Shown in pieces: positions 7,482-16,698 of a DNA stretch of 64,000 nt. Source of the stretch: Pseudomonas californiensis (lineage in GTDB: Bacteria > Pseudomonadota > Gammaproteobacteria > Pseudomonadales > Pseudomonadaceae). A program made the translations under genes and the position numbers. Under the pieces are notes generated by a model, which saw only the letters and a list, made by a program, of their open reading frames with translations, was not told the DNA's origin and searched no databases. Positions within the stretch are counted from its first letter, which is position 1. Every line of letters starts with the position of its first letter. The stretch covers positions 186,001 to 250,000 of the forward strand of contig NZ_JAGTPK010000002.1 of the NCBI RefSeq assembly GCF_021147775.1, read 5' to 3'.

Positions 7482-10148
7482 ATGCGCACCGAACAACCGA
7501 AGATGATCTACCTGAAAGACTATCAGGCGCCTGAATACCTCATTGATGAGACGCACCTGACGTTCGAGCTGTTCGGCGACCATTCGCTGGTCCACGCCCA
7601 ACTGGTCATGCGTCGCAACCCCGAGCGCGGTGCCGGCCTGCCGCCGCTGGTACTGGACGGTCAGCACCTGGAGCTGGTCTCGCTTCAGCTGGATGACGTT
7701 GAGCTGACCGCTGCCGACTATCAATTGACTGAAGATCACCTGACGCTGCACCCAAAAGGCGAAAGCTTCACGGTCGACAGCACAGTGCGTATCCATCCTG
7801 AAACCAACACTGCGCTGGAGGGTTTGTACAAGTCCAGCGGCATGTTCTGCACCCAGTGCGAGGCCGAGGGTTTCCGCAAGATTACCTATTACCTCGACCG
7901 CCCTGACGTGATGAGCAAGTTCACCACCACTGTCAGTGCCGACAAACAGGGCTTTCCGATTCTGCTGTCCAACGGCAATCCGGTGGCGAGCGGCGAAGAG
8001 GAGGGTGGCCGTCACTGGGCGACCTGGGAAGACCCGTTCAAGAAACCGGCCTACCTGTTCGCGCTGGTGGCCGGTGACCTGTGGTGCATCGAAGATACCT
8101 TCACCACGATGAACCAGCGGAACGTGACCCTGCGCATTTACGTCGAGCCGGAAAACATCGACAAGTGCCAGCACGCCATGACCAGCCTCAAGAAGTCCAT
8201 GCGCTGGGACGAAGAAACCTATGGTCGCGAGTACGACCTGGACATCTTCATGATTGTTGCGGTCAACGACTTCAACATGGGCGCCATGGAAAACAAGGGC
8301 CTCAATATCTTCAACTCCAGCGCCGTGCTGGCACGTGCCGAAACGGCGACCGATGCTGCTCACCAGCGGGTCGAGGCGATTGTTGCGCACGAATACTTCC
8401 ACAACTGGTCGGGCAACCGCGTGACCTGTCGCGACTGGTTCCAGCTGTCGCTCAAGGAAGGCTTCACCGTCTACCGCGATGCCGGTTTCTCGGCGGACAT
8501 GAACTCGGCCACGGTCAAGCGTATCCAGGATGTCGCTTACCTGCGCACTCACCAGTTCGCCGAAGACGCAGGCCCGATGGCGCATGCCGTGCGCCCGGAC
8601 AGCTTCATCGAAATCTCCAACTTCTACACCCTGACGGTGTACGAGAAGGGTTCCGAAGTGGTCGGCATGCTTCACACCCTGCTGGGCGCTGAAGGCTTCC
8701 GCAAGGGCAGTGACCTGTATTTCGAGCGCCACGATGGCGAGGCCGTGACCTGCGATGATTTCATCAAGGCCATGGAAGACGCCAATGGTGTCGACCTCAC
8801 CCAGTTCAAGCGTTGGTACAGCCAGGCCGGTACACCGCGTCTTGCAGTCAGCGAATCCTGGGACAGCGCCGCAGGCACTTACAGCCTGACCTTCCGCCAG
8901 AGCTGCCCGACCACACCCGGCCAGCCGGGCGATCAGAAGTTGCCGTTCGTGATCCCGGTCGAACTCGGTCTGCTGGACAGCAAGGGCGGCGAAATCGCCC
9001 TGCGCTTGAAAGACGAAGCCGCTGCGGCCGGTACTACCCGTGTGCTGTCGGTGACTGAGGCTGAGCAGACCTTCACCTTTGTCGACATCACCGAAAAGCC
9101 ATTGCCGTCGTTGCTGCGTGGTTTCTCGGCACCGGTCAAACTGAGCTTCCCGTACGACCGCGACCAACTGATGTTCCTGATGCAGCATGACAGCGACGGC
9201 TTCAACCGTTGGGATGCCGGTCAGCAACTCTCAGTTCAGGTGCTGCAAGAGCTGATTGGCCAGCATCAGCAGGGTCAGCCGCTGGTCATGGATCAGCGTC
9301 TGGTCACCGCGCTCGGTACTGTGCTGGACGATGAGCAGCTTGATCAGGCCATGGTGGCCGAGATGCTGTCTCTGCCGGGCGAGGCTTATCTGGCGGAAAT
9401 CAGTGAAGTGGCGGACGTTGATGCCATCCACTCGGCGCGTGAATTTGCTCGCCAGCAGTTGGTGGGCAGTCTGTTCGACAGCCTTTGGGCGCGTTATCAG
9501 GCCAACCGTGAGACGTCCAAAGCCACGCCGTATGTCGCCGAAGCGCAGCACTTTGCGCGTCGTGCGCTGCAGAACATTGCGCTGTCTTACCTGATGCTCA
9601 GCAGCAAACCCGAGGTGCTGGCTGCGACCATCGAGCAGTTCGACACCAGCGACAACATGACCGAACGCTTGACGGCGTTGGCGGTGTTGGTCAATTCGCC
9701 GTTTACCGAAGAGCGCGACAAGGCGCTTGCGGTGTTTGCCGAAAACTTCAAAGACAACGCACTGGTCATGGATCAGTGGTTCAGCGTTCAGGCGGCCAGC
9801 ACTCAGCCGGGCGGCCTGGCACGGGTCAAGCAGTTGATGCAGCACCCGGCGTTTACCATCAAGAACCCGAACAAGGTACGCGCCTTGATCGGTGCCTTTG
9901 CCGGACAGAACCTGATCAATTTCCATGCGGCGGATGGCTCCGGCTACCGCTTCCTGGCGGATCTGGTGATCGAACTGAACACCTTGAACCCGCAAATCGC
10001 TTCTCGCCAACTGGCCCCGTTGACCCGCTGGCGCAAATACGACAGCGCCCGTCAGGCGTTGATGAAGGCAGAGCTGGAGCGTATTCGCAGCTCAGGCAAT
10101 CTGTCGGCGGATGTGTTTGAGGTGGTGAGCAAGAGTCTGGCCGAGTAA
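7482..10148 (+). CDS. pepN: Aminopeptidase N (M1 zinc metallopeptidase)
   Basis: This 888-residue protein matches the usual 870-890 of gammaproteobacterial PepN. It removes N-terminal amino acids from peptides in the cytoplasm. Key motifs are GAMEN at about residues 267-271 (substrate N-terminus binding) and HEYFH at 303-307 followed by NW.GNRVT...W..LSLKEG, giving the HExxH-x18-E zinc site. The C-terminal helical domain is complete. The start has AAGG upstream. It closes the nadK operon and is followed by a strong terminator at 10187-10221. Long open frames on the opposite strand here are codon-bias shadows. Confidence 0.98.
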   Translation: MRTEQPKMIYLKDYQAPEYLIDETHLTFELFGDHSLVHAQLVMRRNPERGAGLPPLVLDGQHLELVSLQLDDVELTAADYQLTEDHLTLHPKGESFTVDSTVRIHPETNTALEGLYKSSGMFCTQCEAEGFRKITYYLDRPDVMSKFTTTVSADKQGFPILLSNGNPVASGEEEGGRHWATWEDPFKKPAYLFALVAGDLWCIEDTFTTMNQRNVTLRIYVEPENIDKCQHAMTSLKKSMRWDEETYGREYDLDIFMIVAVNDFNMGAMENKGLNIFNSSAVLARAETATDAAHQRVEAIVAHEYFHNWSGNRVTCRDWFQLSLKEGFTVYRDAGFSADMNSATVKRIQDVAYLRTHQFAEDAGPMAHAVRPDSFIEISNFYTLTVYEKGSEVVGMLHTLLGAEGFRKGSDLYFERHDGEAVTCDDFIKAMEDANGVDLTQFKRWYSQAGTPRLAVSESWDSAAGTYSLTFRQSCPTTPGQPGDQKLPFVIPVELGLLDSKGGEIALRLKDEAAAAGTTRVLSVTEAEQTFTFVDITEKPLPSLLRGFSAPVKLSFPYDRDQLMFLMQHDSDGFNRWDAGQQLSVQVLQELIGQHQQGQPLVMDQRLVTALGTVLDDEQLDQAMVAEMLSLPGEAYLAEISEVADVDAIHSAREFARQQLVGSLFDSLWARYQANRETSKATPYVAEAQHFARRALQNIALSYLMLSSKPEVLAATIEQFDTSDNMTERLTALAVLVNSPFTEERDKALAVFAENFKDNALVMDQWFSVQAASTQPGGLARVKQLMQHPAFTIKNPNKVRALIGAFAGQNLINFHAADGSGYRFLADLVIELNTLNPQIASRQLAPLTRWRKYDSARQALMKAELERIRSSGNLSADVFEVVSKSLAE

Positions 10149-10186
10149 CGCCAGCCTCGTGGCGGTTGCGTCTTGTAACCCTGCCA

Positions 10187-10221
10187 AAAGCGCCGTCCAC
10201 GTTGTGGGCGGCGCTTTTTTG
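10187..10221 (+). terminator. Rho-independent terminator after pepN
   Basis: Arms AGCGCCGTCCAC (10189-10200) and GTGGGCGGCGCT (10204-10215) pair over 12 positions with one G-T type mismatch, followed by a run of T. It ends the nadK-pepN operon. Confidence 0.9.
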
Positions 10222-10397
10222 TGTCCCTTGATCCAGCATGACCACGAGCATGTCACAGGTCTGAGGCACGCTTGCGAAGGTAGCGCGTGAGCACTGTGAC
10301 GCGCGCCACAAAATCTCACATGTGATGTGTATCTATCCCTCAGTGCATCTGCTACTTTGCTTGCCTGATCCACGGCAATCGACAGGGGAAAGCGCCA

Positions 10398-11051
10398 ATG
10401 CCTCGCAAAATCAAAGGCGAAAACGCAAAAAACCCGGCCAAGGTGTCAAAAAGCTCAACCGACTACATGCGTGAAATGCGTTTGCGACTCAAGGAAGCCG
10501 GGCTGGTAAAGCGGGAATTCTGGGTCCGTCCCGAAAACGTGGACGCGCTGCGTGGTATCGAAAAAGCCTTAAGGCAGCCCTTTCTGGGCGATAGGATCAA
10601 ACTGGAGGATTTCATGACCGAAAGTACCAACTGGACCATCAGCTCCCTGCAAAAATCGCTGGCCGAACTGGACCTGGTGACGCAGGGCGAAATTGAGATG
10701 AGCGTGATCGAGGGTGACGCCGCAGGCATCAGACTGACCATGGCCGACCATGGCGACCTGCCGATCTACATCGCCGTAGAAGGCGATCAGATTCTGGCCG
10801 ACGCCACCCTGATCGAAGTGAACAAGATCCAGGACGTATCAGCATTCAACAGTCTGGTGCTGCGCAGCCGTGACCTGTTCCCGCTGTCGTCGGTCGGTAT
10901 CGAAAAGCTGGGCGACGGCCAGGAAGTCTACTGCCTGTTCGGCGCACTGAGCGCTGCATCGTCGCTCACTGTGATTGTTCAGGAAATCCTCACCCTCGCG
11001 GACAACGTGATCCGTGCGGCCGACGCTTTTGAAGACCATTTTATCTACTGA
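10398..11051 (+). CDS. yjfI: DUF2170 (YjfI-like) protein with basic N-terminal extension
   Basis: The protein has 217 residues. The C-terminal 140 match DUF2170/YjfI (LPIYIAVEGDQILADATLIE and LFPLSSVGIE). The first 70 residues are basic; STDYMREMRLRLKEAGLVKR followed by EFWVRPENVDALR resembles the DNA-contacting part of some antitoxin-like ribbon-helix-helix proteins, so this may be a DNA-binding subunit or autoregulator (inference). A GGGGAAAG ribosome site precedes ATG 10398. It is the first gene of an eight-gene operon matching the order of E. coli yjfI-J-K-L-M-C with two extra membrane genes. Confidence 0.82.
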   Translation: MPRKIKGENAKNPAKVSKSSTDYMREMRLRLKEAGLVKREFWVRPENVDALRGIEKALRQPFLGDRIKLEDFMTESTNWTISSLQKSLAELDLVTQGEIEMSVIEGDAAGIRLTMADHGDLPIYIAVEGDQILADATLIEVNKIQDVSAFNSLVLRSRDLFPLSSVGIEKLGDGQEVYCLFGALSAASSLTVIVQEILTLADNVIRAADAFEDHFIY

Positions 11052-11077
11052 GCATTTCTGCCAGCAGGAGACTATTC

Positions 11078-11785
11078 ATGACGACGAGTATCTGGAAAAA
11101 ACTGGTCACTGCCGTTCGTGGCGGTGCCTCTGAAGTGGGCGAGTCGATTGCAGATGCCAATGCGATTCGCATTCTGGATCAGGAAATCCGCGACGCCGAG
11201 AATGCGCTGGTCAAAGCCCGTGATGGCCTGATCACAATCAAGGCCAAGCACAAGCTTTCGGCACAGCGTCTCGAAGAGCACGCCACGACCATTGCCAACT
11301 GGGAAGGCCGCGCCATGCAGGCCCTGAACAAGGGTGAAGAAGCGTTGGCCGTCGAATGCGCCAACAAGATCGCTGAAATCGAAGCCCTGCGTGATCAGGA
11401 GAAAGAACTGGCCGATCAGTTCAGCAAGCAGGTTGCCCTGTTGCAGGAACAGGTGATCAAGGCCGAGTCCCGCATCAAGAGCCTCAAGCAGCAGGTCGAG
11501 ATGGCCAAGGCCCGTGAAACCGTGCAGAAGGCCCGCGTTGCGACCGCCACTGCAACCGGTGGCGCGAGTGGTGCAGTCGAAACCGCAGTGGGTTCGCTGG
11601 CACGCCTCAAGCAGCGTCAGGACGAGCAGGATGCCAAGCTGGAAGCGGCTGAAGAACTGGCCGGCCAGTCCAGTGGCAGCGACCTTGAACGCCGTCTCCA
11701 GGAAGCCGGGATCGGCGCCAGGAGCGGTGGGGCTGACGACGTGTTGGCGCGCTTGAAAGCCAAGAGTCAGACACCAGCGCAATAA
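11078..11785 (+). CDS. yjfJ: PspA/IM30 family protein (YjfJ-like)
   Basis: This 235-residue, almost entirely helical coiled-coil protein begins MTTSIWKKLVTAVRGG, an amphipathic helix as used by PspA/Vipp1 to bind stressed membranes. ILDQEIRDAENALVKARDGL is the classical PspA hairpin start. Members form ESCRT-III-like rods that stabilise the inner membrane under stress. AGGAG precedes the ATG. The gene sits between the DUF2170 and rhomboid genes. It is not in a pspABC context, so it belongs to the YjfJ branch. No sigma-54 promoter or PspF binding region was seen upstream of the operon. Confidence 0.92.
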   Translation: MTTSIWKKLVTAVRGGASEVGESIADANAIRILDQEIRDAENALVKARDGLITIKAKHKLSAQRLEEHATTIANWEGRAMQALNKGEEALAVECANKIAEIEALRDQEKELADQFSKQVALLQEQVIKAESRIKSLKQQVEMAKARETVQKARVATATATGGASGAVETAVGSLARLKQRQDEQDAKLEAAEELAGQSSGSDLERRLQEAGIGARSGGADDVLARLKAKSQTPAQ

Positions 11786-11812
11786 TCGGCACACTGACGG
11801 CAGGGATGGCGA

Positions 11813-12376
11813 ATGAGGTTGTCAACGCGACTCAAGGTCATCCTTGCGCTGTCCTTGCTGATGGTTGCTGTGCAGGTTGTCAATGCTGCGACCGGGTACA
11901 GCCTGGTTCGTTTCGGGATCTTCCCGCGGACCCTGTCAGGGCTGCAGGGCATCGTTTTTGCGCCTTTTCTGCACGGCTCGGCCCGTCACCTGATCAGTAA
12001 TCTGTTGCCATTCATGGCCTTGAGCTGGCTGGTGGCGACCGAGGGTGTCAGGCGCTATGCCTGGGTAGCTGGGCTGGTCTGTCTGTTGGGCGGCGCGCTG
12101 GTCTGGGTCTTTGGACGCACCAGCATCCACGTCGGCGCCAGTGGATTGATTTTCGGTTTGTGGACCTACCTGCTCGCCAGAGCCTGGTATCAACGAAGTA
12201 TCGCCAGTCTGCTACTGGCTGTGATTGCGCTGGCTGGTTACAGTGGGCTGGTTTACGGCTTCCTGCCAGCGACCGGCGTGTCATTTGAGTCGCATATCGC
12301 GGGCGCCATCGCCGGGGTTTGCGTTGCGTGGCTGATGCATTCGAAAGCGTTGCTGACCGATGCGCCGTCAGCATGA
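11813..12376 (+). CDS. Small rhomboid family intramembrane protease
   Basis: This 187-residue protein has about six hydrophobic segments and no soluble domain. The catalytic residues are visible: HVGASGLIFG with Ser110 and His161 in SFESHIAGAIAG. The oxyanion block reads HGSARHLISNLLPF. It should cut transmembrane substrates in the inner membrane. It is 27 bases after the PspA-like gene and upstream of the channel gene, inside the yjf-type operon, where E. coli has no such gene. A partner substrate could be the operon's own lipoprotein or channel; that is speculation. Confidence 0.9.
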   Translation: MRLSTRLKVILALSLLMVAVQVVNAATGYSLVRFGIFPRTLSGLQGIVFAPFLHGSARHLISNLLPFMALSWLVATEGVRRYAWVAGLVCLLGGALVWVFGRTSIHVGASGLIFGLWTYLLARAWYQRSIASLLLAVIALAGYSGLVYGFLPATGVSFESHIAGAIAGVCVAWLMHSKALLTDAPSA

Positions 12377-12444
12377 CTGACGTATAAAAGGGGCGTTCTG
12401 ATGCCTCGTCCGCAAGTAGCACCCGACTCAAGGATTGAAAAAGG

Positions 12445-13471
12445 ATGACTGTGTTACTGCTGCTTCGGCGTCACGCGTCGGTGTTTTTCGAGCGCTTCGG
12501 ATGGGCAGGCATCGGCATGCTGCTGATGACGCATTACTGCGTCTCCTGGGTGCTGTTGACGCTGGCGGGCGAAGAGCATCTGGTTCAGGGCATCGATTTC
12601 ACCTATTTCTATCTGACCACCGCCACGACTGTCGGCTATGGCGACCTCTCGCCCAAAACCGGCTGGGGCAAGATCATTACCACGACCTGGATCATGCTCG
12701 GCGGCATCAGCCTTGCTGACCACTGTCATCGGCAAGGCATCGACGTCGGTCGGTGACATCTGGAGGCGCAACATGAAAGGACACGGCGATTGTTCGACGC
12801 TCACCGGCCATACGGTGTTGATTGGCTGGGACGGTGAGGCCAGCGAACGCATCGTCGAACTGCTCGATCAGGACACTTCCACCAGCCGCGCCGGACTGGT
12901 GATCTGCGACTCGATCATCACTGAAAACCCGCTGCCGGGCAGGGCGTCGTTCATCAAGGGCGACTCTCTGGATTCGCCCGCTGTGCTGTTGCGCGCGGGT
13001 GTTATCGGTGCTCAGCGGATTCTGGTGCATACCCAATCCGACAGCCTGACGCTGGCCATTGTCCTGACGCTGAAAAGCCTCGGTCCCACTGGGCATGTGG
13101 TCGCGCACTTCAACAACTCCGAACGCGCTGCACTGGCCAGAACCTACGCGCCGGAGCTTGAGTGCACCTCCAACATGGCCATCGAGATGCTGGTGCGCTC
13201 ATCACAGGACCCGGGCTCCAGTTCGGTAATCAACGAACTGCTGTGCATCGGCGAGGGCGCCACTCAGTTTCGGCACGTTCTGCCGTCAGACTTTACCTGT
13301 TCGTGCGGCGAGCTGTATGTTCGCCTGCGGCAAGACTTCAACGCCACGCTGATCGGGTATCGCTCGTCCGCCATGGGGCAGTTCCAGATCAATCCTGCCA
13401 ATGATGTGGCTATCAAGGGCGGCGAGATTTATTACATCGCCTCCAGTCGACTTCAAGGAAATGCGCTATGA
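12445..13471 (+). pseudogene. Potassium channel with RCK/TrkA-N domain, interrupted by a one-base frameshift
   Basis: The first frame (12445-12756) encodes two transmembrane helices around the K+ selectivity filter TTATTVGYGDLSP, then stops. From about 12711 the next frame continues ALLTTVIGKASTSVGDIWRR and a cytoplasmic RCK-like domain (GHTVLIGWDGEASERIVELL then GDSLDSP...AGVIGAQRILV), ending at TGA 13469-13471. Joining the frames by removing one base near A12709 gives GGIALLTTVIGK, a normal inner-helix sequence. Together they would give about 341 residues. The break could be a real mutation, a sequencing error or, less likely, programmed shifting. GTG 12451 is an alternative start with better spacing from AAAGGA. 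Its end overlaps the DUF2491 start by 4 bases. Confidence 0.88.
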
Positions 13472-14130
13472 GTTGGTTCAAACGTGCCATGGGCCTGGAA
13501 GCACCCAAAACGGCAGCCAGTGGCAGCGATGGGGCATTGTCGGTTGCGCCGCTTGGCCTGAGTTCCGGCCGAATGCTGTGCCTGGACGGATCGCTGAAAA
13601 CGCTGCTTGATGGCTACTCCTATGTAGTGATCCCGGGCGACGAAAAGGTCTGGGCCACGGGACGTATCGATCTCGGTCAGTCGATGACGCTGTACCGCTT
13701 CTATCTGGACAACGAGGATTACTTCCTGCAAGTAGTCAGCAATGGTCCGAACCCTGAGGATATTCAGGACATCATCCTGTTTGGCTATTACAGTGCCACG
13801 CCGATCACCAGCAAGGATGAACTGCTCAGGCTGACCGGACCGAACTCGAAGATAGGTCTGCCGACCTACGAGCACGAGGGCGAAGAGTTTGCCCGGCAGT
13901 GGGGAACGGAAACCGGCCAGACCGAACTGACCCCTTTGGACGAAGACATCGTCAGCCCTGACGGAGCCTACCGCGTCAAGCACCTGAGCATGCTGTACGC
14001 CCGTGACACGGGCCTGATAAACCGTCGTGAGTTTTTGCTGTTCTCGGTAGAAGAAGACGAAGAGGGCACCATTACCCTCACCACTGCAGTCGGGATAACG
14101 CTGCAATCCACTGACATCAACGTTTTATGA
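13468..14130 (+). CDS. yjfK: DUF2491 (YjfK-like) family protein
   Basis: This 220-residue soluble protein begins MSWFKRAMGLEAP and carries the DUF2491 blocks ADGSLKTLLDGYSYVVIPG-like region, MTLYRFYLDNEDYFLQVV and YRVKHLSMLYARDTGLINRR. Function is unknown; the family occurs in yjf-type operons beside PspA-like and DUF350 genes. Translation is coupled to the channel gene by an ATGA overlap, so the upstream frameshift may reduce its expression. Confidence 0.88.
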   Translation: MSWFKRAMGLEAPKTAASGSDGALSVAPLGLSSGRMLCLDGSLKTLLDGYSYVVIPGDEKVWATGRIDLGQSMTLYRFYLDNEDYFLQVVSNGPNPEDIQDIILFGYYSATPITSKDELLRLTGPNSKIGLPTYEHEGEEFARQWGTETGQTELTPLDEDIVSPDGAYRVKHLSMLYARDTGLINRREFLLFSVEEDEEGTITLTTAVGITLQSTDINVL

Positions 14131-14143
14131 CAAGGAAATCCTC

Positions 14144-14569
14144 ATGATCGACGCGCTTCGTATGTCGCTCAACGCCACGGCTGTGTTCGGCTTCGTTCTG
14201 TACATTCTGGTGGCAGCCATTCTGTTCGCCCTGTTCCAGTTCATCTACAGCCGAATCACTCCGCACAAGGAGTTCGAGCTGATCCGCGAGAACAACAGCG
14301 CTGCGGCCATTGCACTGGGCGGTTCGTTGATCGGTTTCGCGCTACCAGCCAGCAACATTATTACTTACAGCATCAGCATTCTGGACGTGATCATCTGGGT
14401 GGTGATTGCGGCAGTCGTGCAATTGCTGGCGTTCGGTGTCACCAGTGTGGTGCTCAAGGGCCTGTCGACACGTATCGCCAAAGGCGAAATGGCCGCAGCC
14501 ATCTATGCCGCCAGCGTCGCGATCAGCGTCGGCCTCCTCAACGCAGCGTGCATGACCCCAACGGTCTGA
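14144..14569 (+). CDS. yjfL: DUF350 (YjfL-like) inner membrane protein
   Basis: This 141-residue protein has about four transmembrane helices. The DUF350 signature is clear: FTPHKE-like ITPHKEFELIRENNSAAAIA then LGGSLIGFALPAS, followed by VIWVVIAAVVQLLAFGV. Function is unknown. DUF350 proteins recur with PspA-like, DUF1190 and glutathionylspermidine-synthase-like genes. An AAGGAAA ribosome site lies before ATG 14144. Confidence 0.92.
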   Translation: MIDALRMSLNATAVFGFVLYILVAAILFALFQFIYSRITPHKEFELIRENNSAAAIALGGSLIGFALPASNIITYSISILDVIIWVVIAAVVQLLAFGVTSVVLKGLSTRIAKGEMAAAIYAASVAISVGLLNAACMTPTV

Positions 14570-14596
14570 CACGGGCTTCGGTCAAGGAGACTCACG

Positions 14597-15331
14597 ATGA
14601 GACGCAGTTCAGTAAAGCTGGTGCTCGCCAGCACACTTCCACTGGCCCTGGCCGGATGTGGGTCGTCGGAAGACGAAAACAATTTCAACGCGCAGGCCAA
14701 CTTCACCTCTGTACAGGAATGTACCAACGCGAAGGTACCGGTGAATCTCTGTTCGGACGCCTATATGCAGGCGCTTTCCGATCACCGCCGTATTGCGCCG
14801 ACTTATGATGACAAGGCCTCGTGCGACGCCGACTTCGTGCCCGACTACTGTCAGGTGACGTCCGACGGCAAGTACATGCCGAAGATGGGTGGGTTCGAGC
14901 TCGGCTTCTCCGGCAACGTGCCCAAGGATGCGCTAGACCGCGCCAATCAGGAAGTAGCTCAATCGGCCCCGGCCGGCATGAGCGGCACCAGCGGCCTGCT
15001 GACCGGTTTGTTGATCGGCAACCTGTTGAGTAACGGTTTCGGCGGCAATCGTTACTACTCGCAGCCCATCTATCAAACGCGTGATGGCCGGGGCGGCTAC
15101 TACAGCTCGTCGTTATCCAGCCAGATGGATCGCGGCAAGACCTTTGGCAACTCGACTCAGGCGCGCAGCAGCTCGGACAACAGCTACAGCAAAAGCACGC
15201 TAGGCCGCAGCCTGAGCACTTCAGGTTCAAATTCTTCTGTCTCGTCGGCCATTTCGCGTGGCGGTTTCGGCAGTCAGGCATCGGCACGCAGTGGCTGGGG
15301 TGGTAAGAGCAGCGGCAGTTTCGGAGGCTAA
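14597..15331 (+). CDS. yjfM: DUF1190 (YjfM/YgiB-like) lipoprotein
   Basis: The protein has 244 residues. The N-terminus MRRSSVKLVLASTLPLALAG ends in a lipobox (LALAGC) with the cysteine at residue 21, so it should be lipid-anchored in the periplasm. Four cysteines follow in the DUF1190 core (VQECTNAKVPVNLCSDAY, KASCDADFVPDYCQ). The last 110 residues are low-complexity Ser/Gly-rich (many SSS and GG runs, ending GKSSGSFGG). AAGGAG precedes the ATG. The next gene starts 11 bases later. Confidence 0.92.
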   Translation: MRRSSVKLVLASTLPLALAGCGSSEDENNFNAQANFTSVQECTNAKVPVNLCSDAYMQALSDHRRIAPTYDDKASCDADFVPDYCQVTSDGKYMPKMGGFELGFSGNVPKDALDRANQEVAQSAPAGMSGTSGLLTGLLIGNLLSNGFGGNRYYSQPIYQTRDGRGGYYSSSLSSQMDRGKTFGNSTQARSSSDNSYSKSTLGRSLSTSGSNSSVSSAISRGGFGSQASARSGWGGKSSGSFGG

Positions 15332-15342
15332 CGGATCAGCCC

Positions 15343-16500
15343 ATGAAGAAGATCAGCATCGAGGAACGCCCCGATTGGCGAGTCACCGCCGAACGTGAAG
15401 GCTTCGACTTTCACACCATCGACGGCGAGCGTTACTGGGACGAGCGTGGTTATTATCTGTTCACCGAGCAACAGATCACCCGCGATCTCGAAACGCCGAC
15501 GCAGGAACTGCACCAGATGTGTCTGGATGTGGTGTCGCGCGTGGTGGACAGTGAAGAGCTGCTCACACAGCTGGCTATTCCTGAAGCGTTCTTCGACCTG
15601 ATCCGCACCTCATGGAAGCAGGGACATCAGCATCTGTACGGCCGTTTTGATTTTGCCTACGACGGCAGCGGCCCGGCCAGGATGTACGAAATCAATGCTG
15701 ATACTCCGACCAGCCTGATGGAGGCCGGTGCGTTCCAGTTGCTCTGGCTCGAAGAGCAGATCGCGCGCGGTGTCCTGCCTGCGCACGCCAGCCAGTTCAA
15801 TTCCATCGCGGAAGACCTGGTGCGGGCATTCGCCGAATTTCCGCTGGCTGCGCCGTTCTATTTTTCCGCCATGTCCGGTTCCTCGGAAGACCGGGGCACC
15901 ACGGATTTTCTGCGGCGCATGGCTGCCCACGTTGGCATAGACGCCCGGCATATCGATATCGAAGACATCGGTCTTACGGAACAGGGTCAGTTTGTCGACC
16001 TGCAAGGCCGTCCCATCGAACGACTGTTCAAGCTGCACGCGTGGGAGCACATCTTTCACGAGAAATTCGGCAAGCACGTTGCCACCAGCGGCACCCAATT
16101 CGTCGAGCCTGCCTGGAAATCGATACTCAGCAACAAGGGTATTCTGCCGCTGTTCTGGCAGTTCAACGAAGGCCACCCGAATCTGCTGCCGTCACACATC
16201 GACCTCGACCCCAGCCAACCCGTGCCCAAGGGCTGGGTCCGCAAACCCTTTTTTTCCCGCGAAGGCGCCAATATCGAGATGCGCACCCCGTCCGACGAAG
16301 TCATCGCCGTCGACGGCCCTTACACCGACGCACCCTACATCCTGCAGGCATATTCGCCATTGCCGAAGTTCGGCGACAGCTACACCCTGATCGGCTCCTG
16401 GGTCATCGGTGACCTCGCCTCCGGCATCGGTATTCGCGAAGATTACAGCCTGATCACCAAAGACACGAGCCGGTTCTTGCCGCATGTGGTTGTGGATTGA
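15343..16500 (+). CDS. yjfC: Glutathionylspermidine synthase family ATP-grasp ligase (YjfC-like)
   Basis: This 385-residue protein matches the C-terminal synthetase half of bifunctional GspS; the N-terminal amidase half is absent. Blocks visible are GRFDFAYDGSGPARMYEINADTP split across 15640-15710, KLHAWEHIFHEKFG, WKSILSNKGILPLFW, and KPFFSREGANIEM, which form the ATP-grasp active site. The family joins an amine to a peptide carboxylate using ATP; real substrates of the YjfC branch are not established to my knowledge. It is the last gene of the yjf-type operon. Confidence 0.92.
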   Translation: MKKISIEERPDWRVTAEREGFDFHTIDGERYWDERGYYLFTEQQITRDLETPTQELHQMCLDVVSRVVDSEELLTQLAIPEAFFDLIRTSWKQGHQHLYGRFDFAYDGSGPARMYEINADTPTSLMEAGAFQLLWLEEQIARGVLPAHASQFNSIAEDLVRAFAEFPLAAPFYFSAMSGSSEDRGTTDFLRRMAAHVGIDARHIDIEDIGLTEQGQFVDLQGRPIERLFKLHAWEHIFHEKFGKHVATSGTQFVEPAWKSILSNKGILPLFWQFNEGHPNLLPSHIDLDPSQPVPKGWVRKPFFSREGANIEMRTPSDEVIAVDGPYTDAPYILQAYSPLPKFGDSYTLIGSWVIGDLASGIGIREDYSLITKDTSRFLPHVVVD

Positions 16501-16698
16501 GGCATTACTGAACACGCGTCATGGCTGCTGGTGATTCAGCACGGCTTATCTACCGGTTGCCAGATACACGGGGCAAGGCGCACATCGCCGACAGAGGTCT
16601 GAGCATCAGCGGGGCACCATTAAAAGGCTGTTCGACCTTGGTATTGGCCAACACGCCTCCATAACTGGATAAGTATCCATTGAGCGGAAGGGCAAATC

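Noticed and set aside
6987..9227. A 746-residue minus-strand open frame opposite pepN
   Set aside because: Shadow of pepN codon usage; no recognisable domain and pepN motifs are clear on the plus strand.
10222..10397. Search for a sigma-54/PspF promoter before the PspA-like operon
   Set aside because: GGCACGCTTGC at 10266 has wrong spacing between GG and GC; no valid site.
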